Assembly: GCA_958496175.1 (NCBI GenBank) | Contig: OY292275.1 | Location: forward strand, 23,785,001 to 23,849,000 | DNA length: 64,000 nucleotides | Direction: 5' to 3' | Source: Sisyra terminalis | Taxonomy: Eukaryota > Arthropoda > Insecta > Neuroptera > Sisyridae | Shown: in pieces, positions 1 through 12,557 of the stretch | How the letters are laid out: each line of letters begins with the position of its first letter | How positions within the stretch are numbered: the stretch's first letter is position 1 | Translations under genes and position numbers: made by a program | Notes under the pieces: model-generated | Told to the model about the DNA's origin: nothing | Databases searched by the model: none | The model's input: the letters and a program-made list of their open reading frames with translations, nothing else

Positions 1-974
1 AAATTTATTACCAACTCAAAACAATGTATTAAATACAAAAAAATGATCAATACATACATACATGATTCCACATAGTACATGACAAACTATAGTTTATGCT
101 TTATATATGCTTTATAGTATCTGAACATTTGTAGCCTGCTTGTATAACTTTTCATTTGTACTTTGTTCTGTAAAAACATTATTAAATTCCTATATTATTT
201 ATCTATAGTTTTCTATAGTATACATTGACCTCAATGTACTACAGTAGTTACTATATAAAAGTATTACGTGTACATATTTATGTACGTGGATTTATTATAC
301 TCATATACATATATGTTCAATATATTTAATACTCAAATTTAAGGAAACTTTATTGTGTATTTAGTCGTTCATTATTAATAAAGTAATTATAACTAGAATT
401 TACAAACATTGAAAACACATTATGACCAGATCAATTTTGTTAATAATTCCATTTTAAAGCTTTCTTTTATTTCTTGGATTTTTTTTAAATAAAATATAAC
501 TGCATAAAATTGTATTTGAACAGCTCCAAATGTGCAATTCTGTAAAATTTATCGTACAAATATTTTTGAAGAATAATTTTGAAAAGTATGTAGATGTTAC
601 TTTGTTTTAAAAAGTACCCGAAGTTCTTTTGGGTATCAAGTTACTCTTAAAAAAAGGAAGTTAAATACTAACTTTTTAAGAATCTTTTCTTGTTACGTCG
701 TATGCTATTTATGTACTAAGTTTCATAATATATTAGGCGATATCGTATTTCTTATCTTCATTAATTTAGGAGAGAGAAAAGTATGTATGTTTAAGTAAAC
801 ACACTAAAAACGGTAGAAGATTAAGAGAAGAGGTATATATTGAATTTTATAGAACTTAACAATATAAAATTCTAAATGACAAACAAAAATATATAATAGA
901 TATTAAAACATAACTATAGCTAATTCACAATAGTCAGGTATTCCATTCTTCATTTTTAGTAAATTTTTGTAAAA

Positions 975-1077
975 ACGTATGTTAGATACGTAAAAGTATC
1001 TAAGATATATTTTTTAAGTTACAAGATGAAGTTCTTTTTTTAACAGTATCTTAGATACTAGTTACTTTTTGCCAAAA
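975..1077 (-). repeat. Dispersed AT-rich repeat, copy 1
   Basis: In reverse complement it reads GGCAAAAAGTAACTAGTAT, later CTTGTAACTTAAAAAA and then TATCTTAGATA. The same blocks occur in the same order at 43181-43264 on the + strand. No coding content is visible, and the element boundaries are unclear. Confidence 0.5.
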
Positions 1078-1432
1078 TATAAAGGAACTAAGTGACTTAG
1101 ATACTTCAAAATATCTAAGATACTTTCTTCTGATAGCTGTGCACATATGCAATAATAAAGTTTTATATAATGTAATAAATTCATTATATCTAAAACACAT
1201 CGATTCGATTGCAAAAAAATCGATATTTTTTTCGTCATTCCTAGGTAAAGCTTTACAGTTAACGATTTCGTAAACATTAAAATTTTGAGTATAAGCCCCT
1301 ATTGTAAAAGGAATGGAACTTTTACAGAAACATCCTAAGTATTTATTTTTTAATTGAAGACTTACTTTTATTTGGATAAAAGTTATCTTTTCCACAAATT
1401 CTCTCTACAAAATTCTTTGCAAGAGTAGTTTT

Positions 1433-1526
1433 TTGTAATTGCTATTTACCGTCACCTTATAAGTTCTAAGGTCTTTAGTGACTCTAGAATTATTAAAAGT
1501 CCGTAATGGAGAAATATCGAAAATCA
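1433..1526 (-). repeat. tRNA-derived SINE, 3' fragment
   Basis: Read on the minus strand, this matches the shared body of the SINE family at 14554, 43395, 48046 and 48636: a TCGATATTTCT block, a TTACGGA block, a CTAGAGTC-CTAAAG block, then GGTGACGGTAAATA before an A-rich tail. The tRNA-like head is missing. Confidence 0.7.
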
Positions 1527-2665
1527 AAGATAGTTTTATTAAAAAACAAAAAAAAAAGATAATTATATTGTTATATGTATGTTATGATAATTGTATATTA
1601 GATAATAATTTTATATGTTTGATTTTAAATAATTTTATTTGTTAGATAATTTTTTATGAAAAATAAATTCTATGATTATAATTTTTTAACTTTATTCAGA
1701 CTATACAAACTGGTTTTAAAAAAAAATACAAGACATACGGTAATGTGAAAAATATTTTTTTTGAAAACTTAGAGAAGGATATTGGAAAAATATTTACAGA
1801 AAGTTAATACCTAGTTCATTTTATTGAACGAATAATTATGTTCATATAAAAACACTCATAAGTTGTGAAAATTATTGTATATTCGGAGAAGTCCTTGAAA
1901 TTTTATAAAAAAAAAACCGCTCTTAAAAACAAAAATCAATTTAGCTTCACTACCGGATTGACACGTGGAAGAGAAAAAAAATAATTAAATATGAATTTTA
2001 TATTGTAATAGCAAAAATACACCTTATATTTTGATGGAGATATCCATTTTGAGCATATCTAAACGTAATTTGTATCTCACAAATCTCAAAAACGATAAAC
2101 CGCAGCTGTCCTTGAGTTTGGGTTTAAATTGACTTTGCTGGAGAATTAAAATCGAATTTTAATAGTATGATCATATTTATTATATTGAGACTTTACAAGT
2201 GAATATTGTACACATAATTATGTATTGACAATGTACTCGTTACCATTTTATTTATTATGACAAATCTTGCAAAATAACATACCTTGAAGTGTTTATGGAT
2301 TCGATTATGAATAAAGAACATTTAGTATCGATATTGAATGATTTGACGATTATTTTAAGTAACTTTTCGTCACTAAGCAAAAACCCCAAAAATTTTAGAT
2401 AAAAAATTCGTTATAAATCGTGATGTAAGACCTATAAACAGCAGTTAACTCAAAATAAAAAAATGCACCAATTAAAAAGTAAACCAAAAATTTATCAATT
2501 ATCTGAAATGAAAAAGAACTAATTTTTAAATGTAGTGATAACTAAAAATAGTACGAAGGAGCAAAGCTATCAGAAAAAAAGTATCTTATTTAATTTGAAG
2601 TAATTTAGTTACTTTAAAGTGGACTTTAGATGATCAGCCATCAGTATCCATACTGACAATATTTA

Positions 2666-2862
2666 AGCAGGCAATTCACGCTCCAACTTGCAGTCCAACT
2701 TATGGTCCGACTTTGGAAGTTGGATCTAAAGTCGGACCGTAAATGGTGTTGTTGGAAGTTGGATGTCTAGTCAGACTAGTCGGATCATTTAGAGGGACAA
2801 CTAGAAGATCTAACTAGTAGTCCGACTAGTTGGACTGCTAGTCGGAGCGTGGATGGCCTGCT
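2666..2862. mobile_element. PIF/Harbinger-like MITE with TTA target duplication
   Basis: A 197-base element with inverted ends: AGCAGGCAATTCACGCTCCA on the left, and the right end reading inward as AGCAGGCCATCCACGCTCCG. The interior continues the palindromic pattern around AGTCCGACTAGT. TTA directly flanks both ends, the target duplication typical of PIF/Harbinger. No transposase is encoded. Confidence 0.65.
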
Positions 2863-3923
2863 TTACTTAATTCCCCAGCAGTACTTTTGAACCATACACG
2901 GTCATTCTAATTCATCAGTAATTTTATTTACCATTTACAGTATTTATGTTGACAAAATACTGGCAGTAACTTTACAATTCCTAGCTACCAGCATACACTT
3001 TGAAGATCTGAATTTTTTCAGCAATAATGTCACCTGCAGCTATAGTGCAAATTATACGATCAGTCATATTGTCAGTGTCCCCTTAATTCCTACCGCTTGA
3101 ACGACCTATCCAGACGTAATCAATAGTGATACCATGGAATTAAATAATTTTGAATTTCTTCAATATCAACGTAATTCCATCAGTATTTTCTTTATACGAT
3201 CAGTAATACTGTCATTAATTTGGGATACTAGCCGTATTACTGATCATGTAAGATTCGTTTAAAGAATCTAAGTTACTGATTCTTACTTCCATTATTTCTT
3301 AGCAAAAAATACCTAGATTTCTTAGATTCCATTATTTCTTAGATACTTTTAATAAAAAATTACATCGTGTACTTTAAAGAAGTACCTAAGGTAACAAAAA
3401 GTAATTAAAAAATAATTAAAAATAAAGTATGCAGTAATCAATAAAATGGGGTACCTGATTACTTGATTAAACAAAATAATGGATACTTTGTGATTTTTTT
3501 GTATGAATTTTAACTCTTTTAATTTTATTATACTCATAGCTGTAAGTAGGTTTGGATGTTTTTTTTTTAATTTTTCTATTAGAATTTTGAATTCATTTAG
3601 AATTTTGAAGATTTTTTTTGTTGAGTTCTTTAAAATTCCCCCAGGTTCTTTTAAATAATGATTAACGACGCAAGGCAAAGACGTAGGTAATATTTAAATT
3701 TATTAAGCGGTTGACTTAAATATTAAAATTTATACTTCTAACTATTAATTAATATTAAATACATATATATTTTTAAACCATTGAATAATTTATTGCGGAA
3801 AAAAACCAATAGTTTTTTGTATGAATGAATTCGATATTCATCATTTTTAAGAAATCAAGATTAAAAATTTTCCGTTTTTAAGAAGATTTTATCAACCTGT
3901 TTTTTTAATAATATATATTTCAG

Positions 3924-5257
3924 GAACTACAATGGGAATTTCTGTCAATGCACAAAATGGAGATAAAACATACATTAAATACTCACACAAGTATATACAT
4001 ATATCAAAAGCGTTTGTTATTCTTTTAGGTAAATGATTGTTTTTTCTAGATGCTTCGAAATAATGTTTTTGAGAATGTTTAGTTTGTTCTATGGAATCGA
4101 TATCTTTTATAAGTTATCACCTTTAGCTCGGATGGAAAAAAAGTATATAAACTTTTTGCATAATTTTACTAATGAAGTATGTATCAATATTTAATATCTA
4201 TTAGGTACTTTTAATTGTTGAACAATACTTTATTTTCGTTTCTTTTATTACAAGGTCATAAGAAAAAAGAAGGAGAATATTTTGAAAAAGGAGGAAAAGG
4301 ATTATGTGTACGAAGAGGATATTAAAAGCCGAAAAGCGTTTTTAGATCATTTGCTTGAATCTTCAAATTTCAATGATCGTCAACTACGTGATGAAGTTAC
4401 GACAATAATAGTTGCAGTAAATTACAAACCTTATGGGTATGTCTCGAAATAAAGAGTTATATTATAAAAAAAATGGATTTCAGGGTAGCGATACCACATC
4501 CGGATTAATATCTTTTTCATTAGTTATGCTTGGTCTTCATCCTGATCTTCAGGTAAACGTGAACTTCATTTAATTCTTTCAAAATTAAAAGCTGTAACTT
4601 TTTGTAAAAATTTTTATAAGGATAAAGTTTATGAGGAAATTAATGACAATTTTCGAGGTACGGATCGTCCAGTGGATCCGACTGATTTGCACAAAATGAA
4701 ATATTTAGAGATGTTTATCAAAGAAACCCTTCGAATGTACCCAATTGGGCCGATTGGATTCAAATTAGCGTCTGAAGACATAAAACTAGGTAAAACTAAC
4801 TATAATATAATAAAAAGTAACTATATAGTAAGTAGTAATCAAAATAATCAATTTGTACAGAGTCAATGACCATTCCAAAAGATACTCGAATTATTGTAAA
4901 TCATTGTTACTTACATTACGATCCAAATATTTGGCCAGAACCACATAAATTTGATCCACATCGTTTTGAACCAGAAGAAATAGCTAAAAGACACCCGTGC
5001 AGTTGGATTCCATTTAGTACTGGACCGAGAAATTGCATTGGTTTGTAGTAAATAATAAATAAATATTTTAAATTACTGAATTATGAATTTTAGGTGGAAA
5101 ATATGCAATGATGGCTTCCAAAACAATTTTAATCAATATTTTACGAAAGTATAAAGTTTATGTCGATAGCTATACTATGAAAGATATCAAATTGCGTATT
5201 GATGTGACCCTAAAAATGGATGATGGATTTAAAGTTCGGTTAGAAAAGAGAAAATAA
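3924..5257 (+). CDS. CYP4-type cytochrome P450, copy 1 (exons 4-10; 5' end off the window)
   Basis: A heme-thiolate monooxygenase of the CYP4 clan, expected to be ER-bound and to oxidise lipophilic substrates. Seven exons are open with GT-AG borders: 3924-3990, 4050-4176, 4255-4416, 4484-4552, 4621-4789, 4861-5040 and 5094-5257 (TAA). Visible motifs are the helix I oxygen-activation site AGSDTTSG (spliced across 4416/4484), the helix K ExxR in KETLRMYP, and the heme-cysteine loop PFSTGPRNCIG. Exon lengths equal those of copy 2 exactly. Exons 1-3 are absent from the window. However, positions about 60-230 match intron 3 of copy 2, so the missing exons probably lie just upstream and intron 3 has been enlarged to more than 3.9 kb by repeats. 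The first codons of exon 4 read GTTMG instead of the family ETAMG. A polyadenylation signal AATAAA lies at 5350-5355. It is either an intact gene cut by the window edge or, less likely, a 5'-truncated duplicate. Confidence 0.93.
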
Positions 5258-8200
5258 CTTTATGATAAAATGTAAATTATTTAACTATTATTATTCGAAA
5301 TTAAAAAAACCGTTCTGATAAAAAAATCGAGAAGAAAATAAACCTACCTAATAAAACTTTCAAATTCTATTTACATAAGGACCTTACTATAATTTCGTTA
5401 TAATTTTTGTTTAAATTGAATTTTTCTATTGTTTGTCAGAAACTTTTAACCAAGAACTTAAAAGTAGAAAACAACTTTTTAATACCGAAGAAAGAAAAGT
5501 TTTAGTGAAATCAAATTGTAATATTGGAAACACATAAAATGTATACCATATAATAATATAATATATTATTCTCAAAAAAAAAGAATAATATCATTGATTG
5601 AAATAAGTCATTCATTATTAAAAATACAAAAATCAATGTTAAATTTTTCTAATATGGCAATTTGCCAATGAATGTTTATTTTTTGTTTGTGTTTGTTTTA
5701 TAAATACTAAACTGTAACAATGTATATTTAAATTATTTTTTATTTTGAAAAAAAAATCAACTAATAAAACAAATGTACTATTAATATACAGAAATTTTTG
5801 AAGATCGATGTAAATCAAAGGGAACTACAATAAATTAATTAATTAAACAAATAAATAATTTAGTCATCGATACAGTAAAATGTAAAGAAAGTATGGCTTT
5901 TAGCGACATATAAAAACAAAAATGCAATAAAATTTAGAAGAACATTGTTAATAATAAAATAATTAAAAAAAAAAACGAAAGAAAAAACAAAAGAAAAATT
6001 AACAGAACCTCCCCTCCAACCAAAAAATTTAGAGAAAAAAAAACGGTTTCCTAAAATGATTTTTTTCCTTAAAAGAAGACATCATTAAATACGCTTTTCA
6101 TCCAAATATTTTCATCGACTATGAAAATTAAAATTTCCCACAAAAAATTTTTGAATATAAATATGTGAATTAATTCATTATGTGCTTTTTAGAATTGGGA
6201 ACATACTTTGCACTCTTTTTGAATGAGCCAAATTTTCCAAACTGACAAAAATCAAAACAGTATTGAACACGCTTTTCCCACATACATTATATAGACCTGT
6301 AAAAAAAATACTTTTTAAAAGTTGTTTTGACTGTAATAGGTCATTTCAATGTATTTTTTGCGCTTATTTCAAATATGAAATCCATTACTTTCCATCACGT
6401 AAGGTTTTCTCACAAAATGTGATAATATAATAGAAACATAACAAATAACACAATTTTTGTAAGAAATGTTTCTTTAATTCCGTGTGATAAATATGCTATG
6501 CAATACAACAAATTCATCACATAAAAATAAATTAAACATTGAATTTTTATTATACATAGTTATCAATGAGGGTAATATCTATAGGTTTTTTCAGCCGAGA
6601 CCGAGAGCCCAAATCGAATCACTTTTTCTGTATCGAAAATGGTAGTACCGAACTTCTCACTACTAGCGCTGGTGTCGTTTTACCTTTTGTTGGTAAGAGA
6701 AACAAACCGATACGAAGTTTAAAAGTAAAAGCGAAATAACAGAAATGATTGCTGTTATTTTACTCTCACTTTTAAACTTCGTATCGGTTTGTTTCTCTTA
6801 ACAACGAAACATAAAACGACATCAGCGCTAGTAGTGAGAAGTCTGGCACTACCATTTTTCTAGAAAAAACTACTTTTCAATTGTGATTTACCACAAAACC
6901 TTACGTGATGAACTTTTATTATTATTTTTTCCATATTCAGAGCAAAAATTACTATAAAAATCTGTTATTATATTTAAGACAATTTTACCATCGCAGACCT
7001 GTGTTATTATCGTTTGTGAAAATCAACTTTTCCCACAAAAAATTGTTGAAAATAATAACTAAATTTGTACTGATTGTTGGCATCTATTTCAACTGTTGCA
7101 AATGTTATTAAATATACTCACTTTTCCATGCGCCTGTAATTGTAGGCAACCAAATTTGTTTAAGGTAAATAAAGTAGAAATGAATTAAAGTAGAAATACT
7201 TGGTGGTTATTAAATATTACGATGGATTCATAAATTGTCTTTGAGATTAAGCAGGTATGCTAATCCAATAAAGTGCTGGGAAGTAGATGAAAAATTAAAT
7301 TATAAGTTCCGCACCTTACAAACTAACAACAAGGTGACCTAATAGAAGCGAGATGAAAAGCTCAAAACCATCTTTCAAAATTTCTTGGTAAATCACAACT
7401 ACTGCTAAAAGCTCTAATCGAATTTTAAAAGAACTTTATATCAGAGGAAGAAGAAAGTAGACAATCAAATGTCCTTACCCAAAGCAAAAACAATGCAATA
7501 GTAATTATTAATAATTATATTATTAATCTAATAATATCTCAATAACTTCATTATTTTCCGAGATAATATCATATAATTACTGGCAAATTGATATTTTTTT
7601 AGTATAATTATGTTGTTCGTTTCTCCTAATTTATCTTCCTTGGTTTTTCTACTTCCTGCATTTATCTTCCTTTTCCATTGTTTTATTATTATTTGTCGAT
7701 GATTCTTTACTGCTTACTATAATATGAAACCATTAGTTATTGAGACTTTAATTAATCGTTACAATGTTGTCTCGTTTTAATTAGAAAAAACAAGTAGCTT
7801 TTTAAAAATTTATGCAAAATAACCAGAATAGGAGTATGAAAATTATTTAATGATTCAAATCTTTCGAATACATGCAATACAATATGCACATATTAAAAAC
7901 ATTAACATTAAAGCCTGATTTTAGATATGCTCTACAATGATTTTAATTAAGATAAAAGACTTAAGAAAGAAGTATAGCAATATGAAAACTAAATCTTTGA
8001 ATTATGAAAAAATATCGATCTTCATTAAATCTTCTGACCTGTTTGCAACAAAGTAGATATTCGCTGTTTAATAAATGAGAAGTGCATTATAACCTTTAAC
8101 TATATTTTAATTTCTTGCACAAATGCATAATCAAGCAGGTTTTATTTATTTTTAATAATGAGTAGATTCATTTTTACGATGCACTAAAAACATGTTTGTA

Positions 8201-8440
8201 TTAGATAAAGTGGTAATGGTTTAGGTATTTAAAAAGCATTCTTAACAGCTCATATGCGAAAAATTCATAAATTATTATTATTATTTAAACAATCAATTAA
8301 CAAAAAAAGAGCGAGATATATGAAAATGGTAAACATTTTTTTTTATTTGCAGCAATATTGCATTGTGCAATTATGCACATATTATAGGTTGCAAAATATA
8401 AAATGTATATTCCAGGTAGGTATAATTTGAAGACTAAAAA
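5258..8440. other. Intergenic region between the P450 copies
   Basis: No gene is supported. Homology with the 3' flank of copy 2 continues to about 5660: both flanks carry TTGGAAACACATAAAATGTATA and a TTATTCTC/A-run/GAATAA hairpin, matching 12880-12960. A foldback element lies at 6622-6870. Direct-repeat pieces containing TTTCCCACAAAAAAT lie at about 6124-6300 and 7019-7140, and inverted ATCACGTAAGGTTTT pieces at about 6399 and 6885-6911, as if one element were split by insertions. Confidence 0.6.
6622..6870. mobile_element. Foldback-type MITE with about 110-base inverted arms
   Basis: Left arm 6635-6745 and right arm about 6750-6866 are near-perfect inverted repeats. Both contain ACTTCTCACTACTAGCGCT, GTCGTTTTA and AAGAGAAACAAACCGATACG in mirrored order, separated by a very short loop. 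No coding capacity is present. Confidence 0.75.
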
Positions 8441-8495
8441 ATGCCGTTAACTGCATCGAGAAGATCACTCGCGAAGGTCAATGTTTCGGATTTAG
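8441..8495 (+). CDS. Possible 18-codon first exon (gene assignment unclear)
   Basis: An ATG with A at -3 opens 18 codons, MPLTASRRSLAKVNVSDL, then one extra base and a good donor (GTATGA at 8496). An in-frame stop lies just upstream, so it can only be a first coding exon. It ends in phase 1. That fits the acceptor at 15248, giving SDLESLTCEEIK, which reads naturally for that helical-repeat protein. It would, however, place the whole P450 copy 2 inside an intron on the same strand. It is also phase-compatible with P450 exon 2 at 8977. Such a short exon could arise by chance. Confidence 0.3.
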
Positions 8496-8712
8496 GTATG
8501 AATTGTGCATATTTTTTTCATCGTTGCAGTCGAAAAATTTGTAAACATATTTTAAGGTTGAATTAATTTTCAATAAGTAACAATTTTAAATAAAATACTC
8601 CCTCTATTTGTAACCTCTTAGAATGATTATTGATGAAATACACGAGCGAAGATTATTCATACTTCAGTTGCATCGGTGAGCAATTTGCGAACGAATTTAT
8701 TTAATTGTGAAA

Positions 8713-11700
8713 ATGGAGTATTGGTTTGGTTCTGTTATCGAAAGTTTTCCAACAAAGTTAATTGTTTTTGTAAGTGTTACATTTGTGACTGCTTATATTC
8801 ATTATTTATGGTCGAATTGGCGATTGTTGCAATTTGCAAAAAATTTTGAAGGCCCAAGGCCTTTGCCAATCGTCGGCAATGCTTTCATGTTACGAGGAGA
8901 CACCAGAGGTAAGCTTAATATTTAAAAAATTATTTTAAAATACCTTAAAAAAACAAATGCAATTGGTGTTTTTTAGATCTTTATTTAGCATTTTTACGAT
9001 TGTTTACCGAATGGAAACCACCTGCTCGATTTTGGCTTGGAAATAAATTAGCAATTACAATTTCAAACCCTAAAGATATTGAAATTATTTTCAGCAAATG
9101 CATTACAAAAGAATATGATACATTTCGGGTTGCTCAACCATATTTAGGAGAGGGACTTTTTTCCATGATTGAAGGTATTTCCAACCACAAAGAGTACAAA
9201 ATGCATTTGATAAAATTGATTTTTTTTAGGATACAGATGGAAACATAACCGCAGAGCAATTATTCCCACATTTAGTAAGAAAATTTTAGATAACTATTTG
9301 ACTATCTTTAATGAAAAAAGTGATATTTTAAATGAAAAATTGTTTAATAAAGTTGGAGAAAATGAGTTTGATGTCAGCAAATATGTGGGAGCTTGTACTT
9401 TAGATATGATTTGTGGTAAGTGAAATGAATTATGTCTTCATTTTTACACATTTGAATTTTATCACCAATAAATCGTTCCTACTCTTAATTGCATAAACAA
9501 ACAAAGTCTTTTCACAGTAAATATAATAAAATGAAAAATAAAATCTGTATTGAAATTTAAAAACTATCCAACACAATACCTTAAGTAAAAAACAAAGTAG
9601 GTAAATATATACTTACTTATCACCATACATTACATGATAAGTTATTGTATCTGAAGATTTGTACGCCTCTATTTATCTTCTCATTTTCGTTTTGCTCTGT
9701 AAAAACTTTATTAAAATCTTATATTTTGTAATCTATAGTTTTCTATCCATAGTATATCTATCTATTCATCTATTATATCTATAGCAGTATTTCTTAATCT
9801 GGGGTGCCCCTAACAATATAAATTATGAAATTTTGGGTAATAATTTTGCAAAAAAAATATTTTTCTAAACTAAAAAAATCAAACCCATTTTTCAATAGGG
9901 TGCGATGAATAATGATAGATATAGAGAGACTACACAAATGTGAATGTAAGTTTGGATAAAGATTGTTTTATATTGGTGCATTATGCATTTTGTAACTTTA
10001 ACATGTGATAGCTAATTAACTAACATGCCAGATATTTTTTTGTTTGGTGCCATTTTAGGGGTTGATAAAAAAAACATTCCCAAAAAATATACTTCTCGTT
10101 TTTTATAGTTTCTCTTATAGCAAAAATTCTAAATATACTATATCATAATTATCTTATTGTTAGTCCTGCTAAGTTTCAATTTCATGAAGATATCTTCAAT
10201 AGGTACTGAGAAAAATAAATAAATTAAGGATTAGCCCCATTATTCCCCTACTGTAGGGGTTATGGGTGTGAGATTAAGTGTACGGCTATCTTAGATGAAA
10301 AAGCAATAAAAACAATGTAAGATCCCTACCTTAGACGCGAGTGCAATTTTCAAATGCTTAATCGGCTAGATTCTTTGAATTTAACTGATTGTTGTCATTT
10401 GTTTTAACTGCCAATTCGATTTCATGCAATTAGGGTTGCCATCCGTACTTGAACATAACATATTTCATACGATTTGATTTCTCTGGGATTCATTATACGT
10501 TTCTATAGTATAAAAAAAGATTGGGTGTTAGAATTTTTATTTAAATATTTATAGACTGTAAAGATGCTATACAGTAGTTTAATAGTGATAATTACTACTT
10601 AAAAGTCGCTGATAGTAATGCAAAATATGTTTTTTAGCAAAATGACAGAGTAAAAAGAATCGTATGTATTTTGTATTGAAACAATGTACTTTTTTTCTAC
10701 CTTTAGCAACCAAGATACTTTATTTGCACAAAAAAAGCGGTAATTCTACATACAATAGACCCAATACACATATTCAAAAAAAATAAATGAAAATCTCTTA
10801 AAATTATTCTCAACTAATAATTGATATCAAAGCATAATGTAGTTGTTAAATTTTAACTTTACTTGATAAAACCTAAGAATAATTTAAAAATGAATGAATT
10901 TAAACAAATGAAATTTAATTATTTTGAATAATTTTACATCATAAATTTATAATTAATAATTTTACATACATAAATGTTTTCAATAAATTTAAATGCAATT
11001 ATGGCATACATTGTCGTATAATTGATATCTACTTTAAAAGCAACGAAGGTGATAACAAAAAACTTTTATTATAAATAATATTTCTTGCGTTTCTGGAATG
11101 CGTAGCATTTATTGTGTGCATAAATTAGATATCTATCAATATTGAAAAATCAAAATATAAAAATAAATTACCATTACTCAGCCTCATTTTTGAGGGTCTT
11201 TTTTTGGAGTCCTTTCTCTACATATTTTTGTTTTATATATTTTAGAAACTGCAATGGGAATATCTGTCAATGCGCAAAATGGAGATAAAACATACATTAA
11301 ATACTCACAAAAGTATATAAATATAACAGAAAATCATTTTTATTCTTCTTGATGAATGATTTTTTTTTTCTAGATGTTTCGAAATAATGTTTTTGAGAAT
11401 GTTTAATTTGTTTTATGGAATCGATTTCTTTTATAAATTAACACCTTTAGCTCGGATGGAACAAAAATATATAAACTTTTTACATAATTTTACTAATGAA
11501 GTATGTATCATTATTATCTATTGGGTATTTTTTCATTGTTGAAAAAAATTTTTTTTCGTCGTTCTTATTACAAGGTCATAAAGAAAAAGAAGGAAAATAT
11601 TTTGAAAAAGGAGAAAAAGGATTACGTGTACGAGGAGGATATTAAAAGTCGAAAAGCTTTCTTAGATCATATGCTTGAATCTTCAAATTTCAGTGATCGT

Positions 11701-12557
11701 CAACTATGTGATGAAGTTTCGACTATGATAGTTGCAGTAAATTACTAACCTTATGGGTATGTAACGAAATAATGGATTATATTATAAAAAAAATGAATTT
11801 CAGGGTAACGATACCACATCCGGATTAATATCTTTTTCATTAGTTATGCTTGGTCTTCATCCTGACTTTCAGGTAAATATGATTTTCTTTTAATTCTTTC
11901 AAAAGCTGTAACTTATTGTAAAAATTTTTATAAGGATAAAGTTTATGAGGAAATTATTGATAACTTTCGAGATACAGATCGTCCAGTGGATTCGACTGAT
12001 TTGAATAACATGAAATATTTAGATATGTTTATTAAAGAAACGCTTCGAATATATCCAATTGGTCCAATTATATTAAAACTAGCATCTGAAGACATAAAAC
12101 TAGGTAAAAACTTACTATAATATAATAAAAAGATATTCAAACTTAATAATTTGTACAGAGTCAATGATCATTCCAAAAGACACTCGAATTATTGTAAATC
12201 TTTGTTACTCACATTCTGATCCAAATATTTGGCCAGAACCACATAAATTTGATCCACATCGTTTTGAACCAGAAGAAGTAGCTAAAAGACACCCGTGCAG
12301 CTGGATTCCTTTTGGTACTGGACCAAGAAATTGCATTGGTTTGTATAAAAAAAAAATATCTTCATCACTTTTAAATTATCTATTAAATTCTAGGTGGAAA
12401 ATATGCAATGATGGCTTCCAAGACAATTTTAATCAATATTTTACGAAAATACAAGGTTTATGTCGATAGCTATACCATTGAAGATATCAAGTTGCGTATT
12501 GATTTGACCCTAAAAATGGATGATGGTTTCAAAGTTCGTTTAGAAAAGAGAAAATAA
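8713..12557 (+). CDS. CYP4-type cytochrome P450, copy 2 (complete, ten exons)
   Basis: A complete CYP4-clan P450, 505 residues, the usual length. Exons: 8713-8908, 8977-9174, 9230-9415, 11246-11312, 11374-11500, 11575-11736, 11804-11872, 11935-12103, 12159-12338 and 12394-12557 (TAA). All are in frame with GT-AG introns. The ATG at 8713 is chosen because it opens with MEYWFGSV and a hydrophobic N-terminal anchor (about residues 12-32), followed by the proline-rich hinge GPRPLPIVGN. Later motifs are YRWKHNRRA (helix C heme contact), ETAMGISVNAQ (CYP4 signature), AGNDTTSG (helix I), KETLRIYP (ExxR) and PFGTGPRNCIG (heme-binding cysteine). A TCAGTT initiator-like motif at 8664-8669 sits about 47 bases upstream of the ATG, and AATAAA is at 12666-12671. 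Intron 3 (9416-11245) holds an hAT-like fragment. The protein is very close to copy 1, implying tandem duplication. The substrate cannot be inferred. Confidence 0.96.
9785..10100. mobile_element. hAT-like terminal fragment in P450 intron 3
   Basis: Starts CAGTATTTCTTAATCTGGGG, like the CAGTGTTTCTCAACCTGGGG ends of many nonautonomous hAT elements. The opposite end is not clear, so the right boundary is approximate. Confidence 0.4.

Larger units (their letters stand above)
1..3923 (+). other. Probable intron 3 of P450 copy 1, repeat-rich
   Basis: No coding sequence is visible. Positions about 60-230 align by eye with 9620-9765 in intron 3 of P450 copy 2; for example both carry CTGTAAAAAC and TCTATAGTTTTCTAT in the same order. 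The stretch also holds a SINE fragment, a PIF-like element and several degenerate AT-rich repeats. Open frames at 1051-1395 and 3349-3678 lack coding character. Confidence 0.6.

Noticed and set aside
1051..1395. 114- and 71-codon minus-strand frames
   Set aside because: Within probable P450 intron 3 and next to a repeat; Lys/Ile/Leu-rich composition with no recognisable motif or splice context.
6905..7111. 68-codon frame with aromatic-rich N-terminus
   Set aside because: Overlaps direct-repeat pieces (TTTCCCACAAAAAA) and shows no coding signature.
7220..7330. Similarity to 5S rRNA (GATTAAGCAGGTATGC, GTGCTGGGAAGTA)
   Set aside because: Only scattered matches; the required internal control region and stems are not present. 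At best a very old 5S-derived SINE trace.
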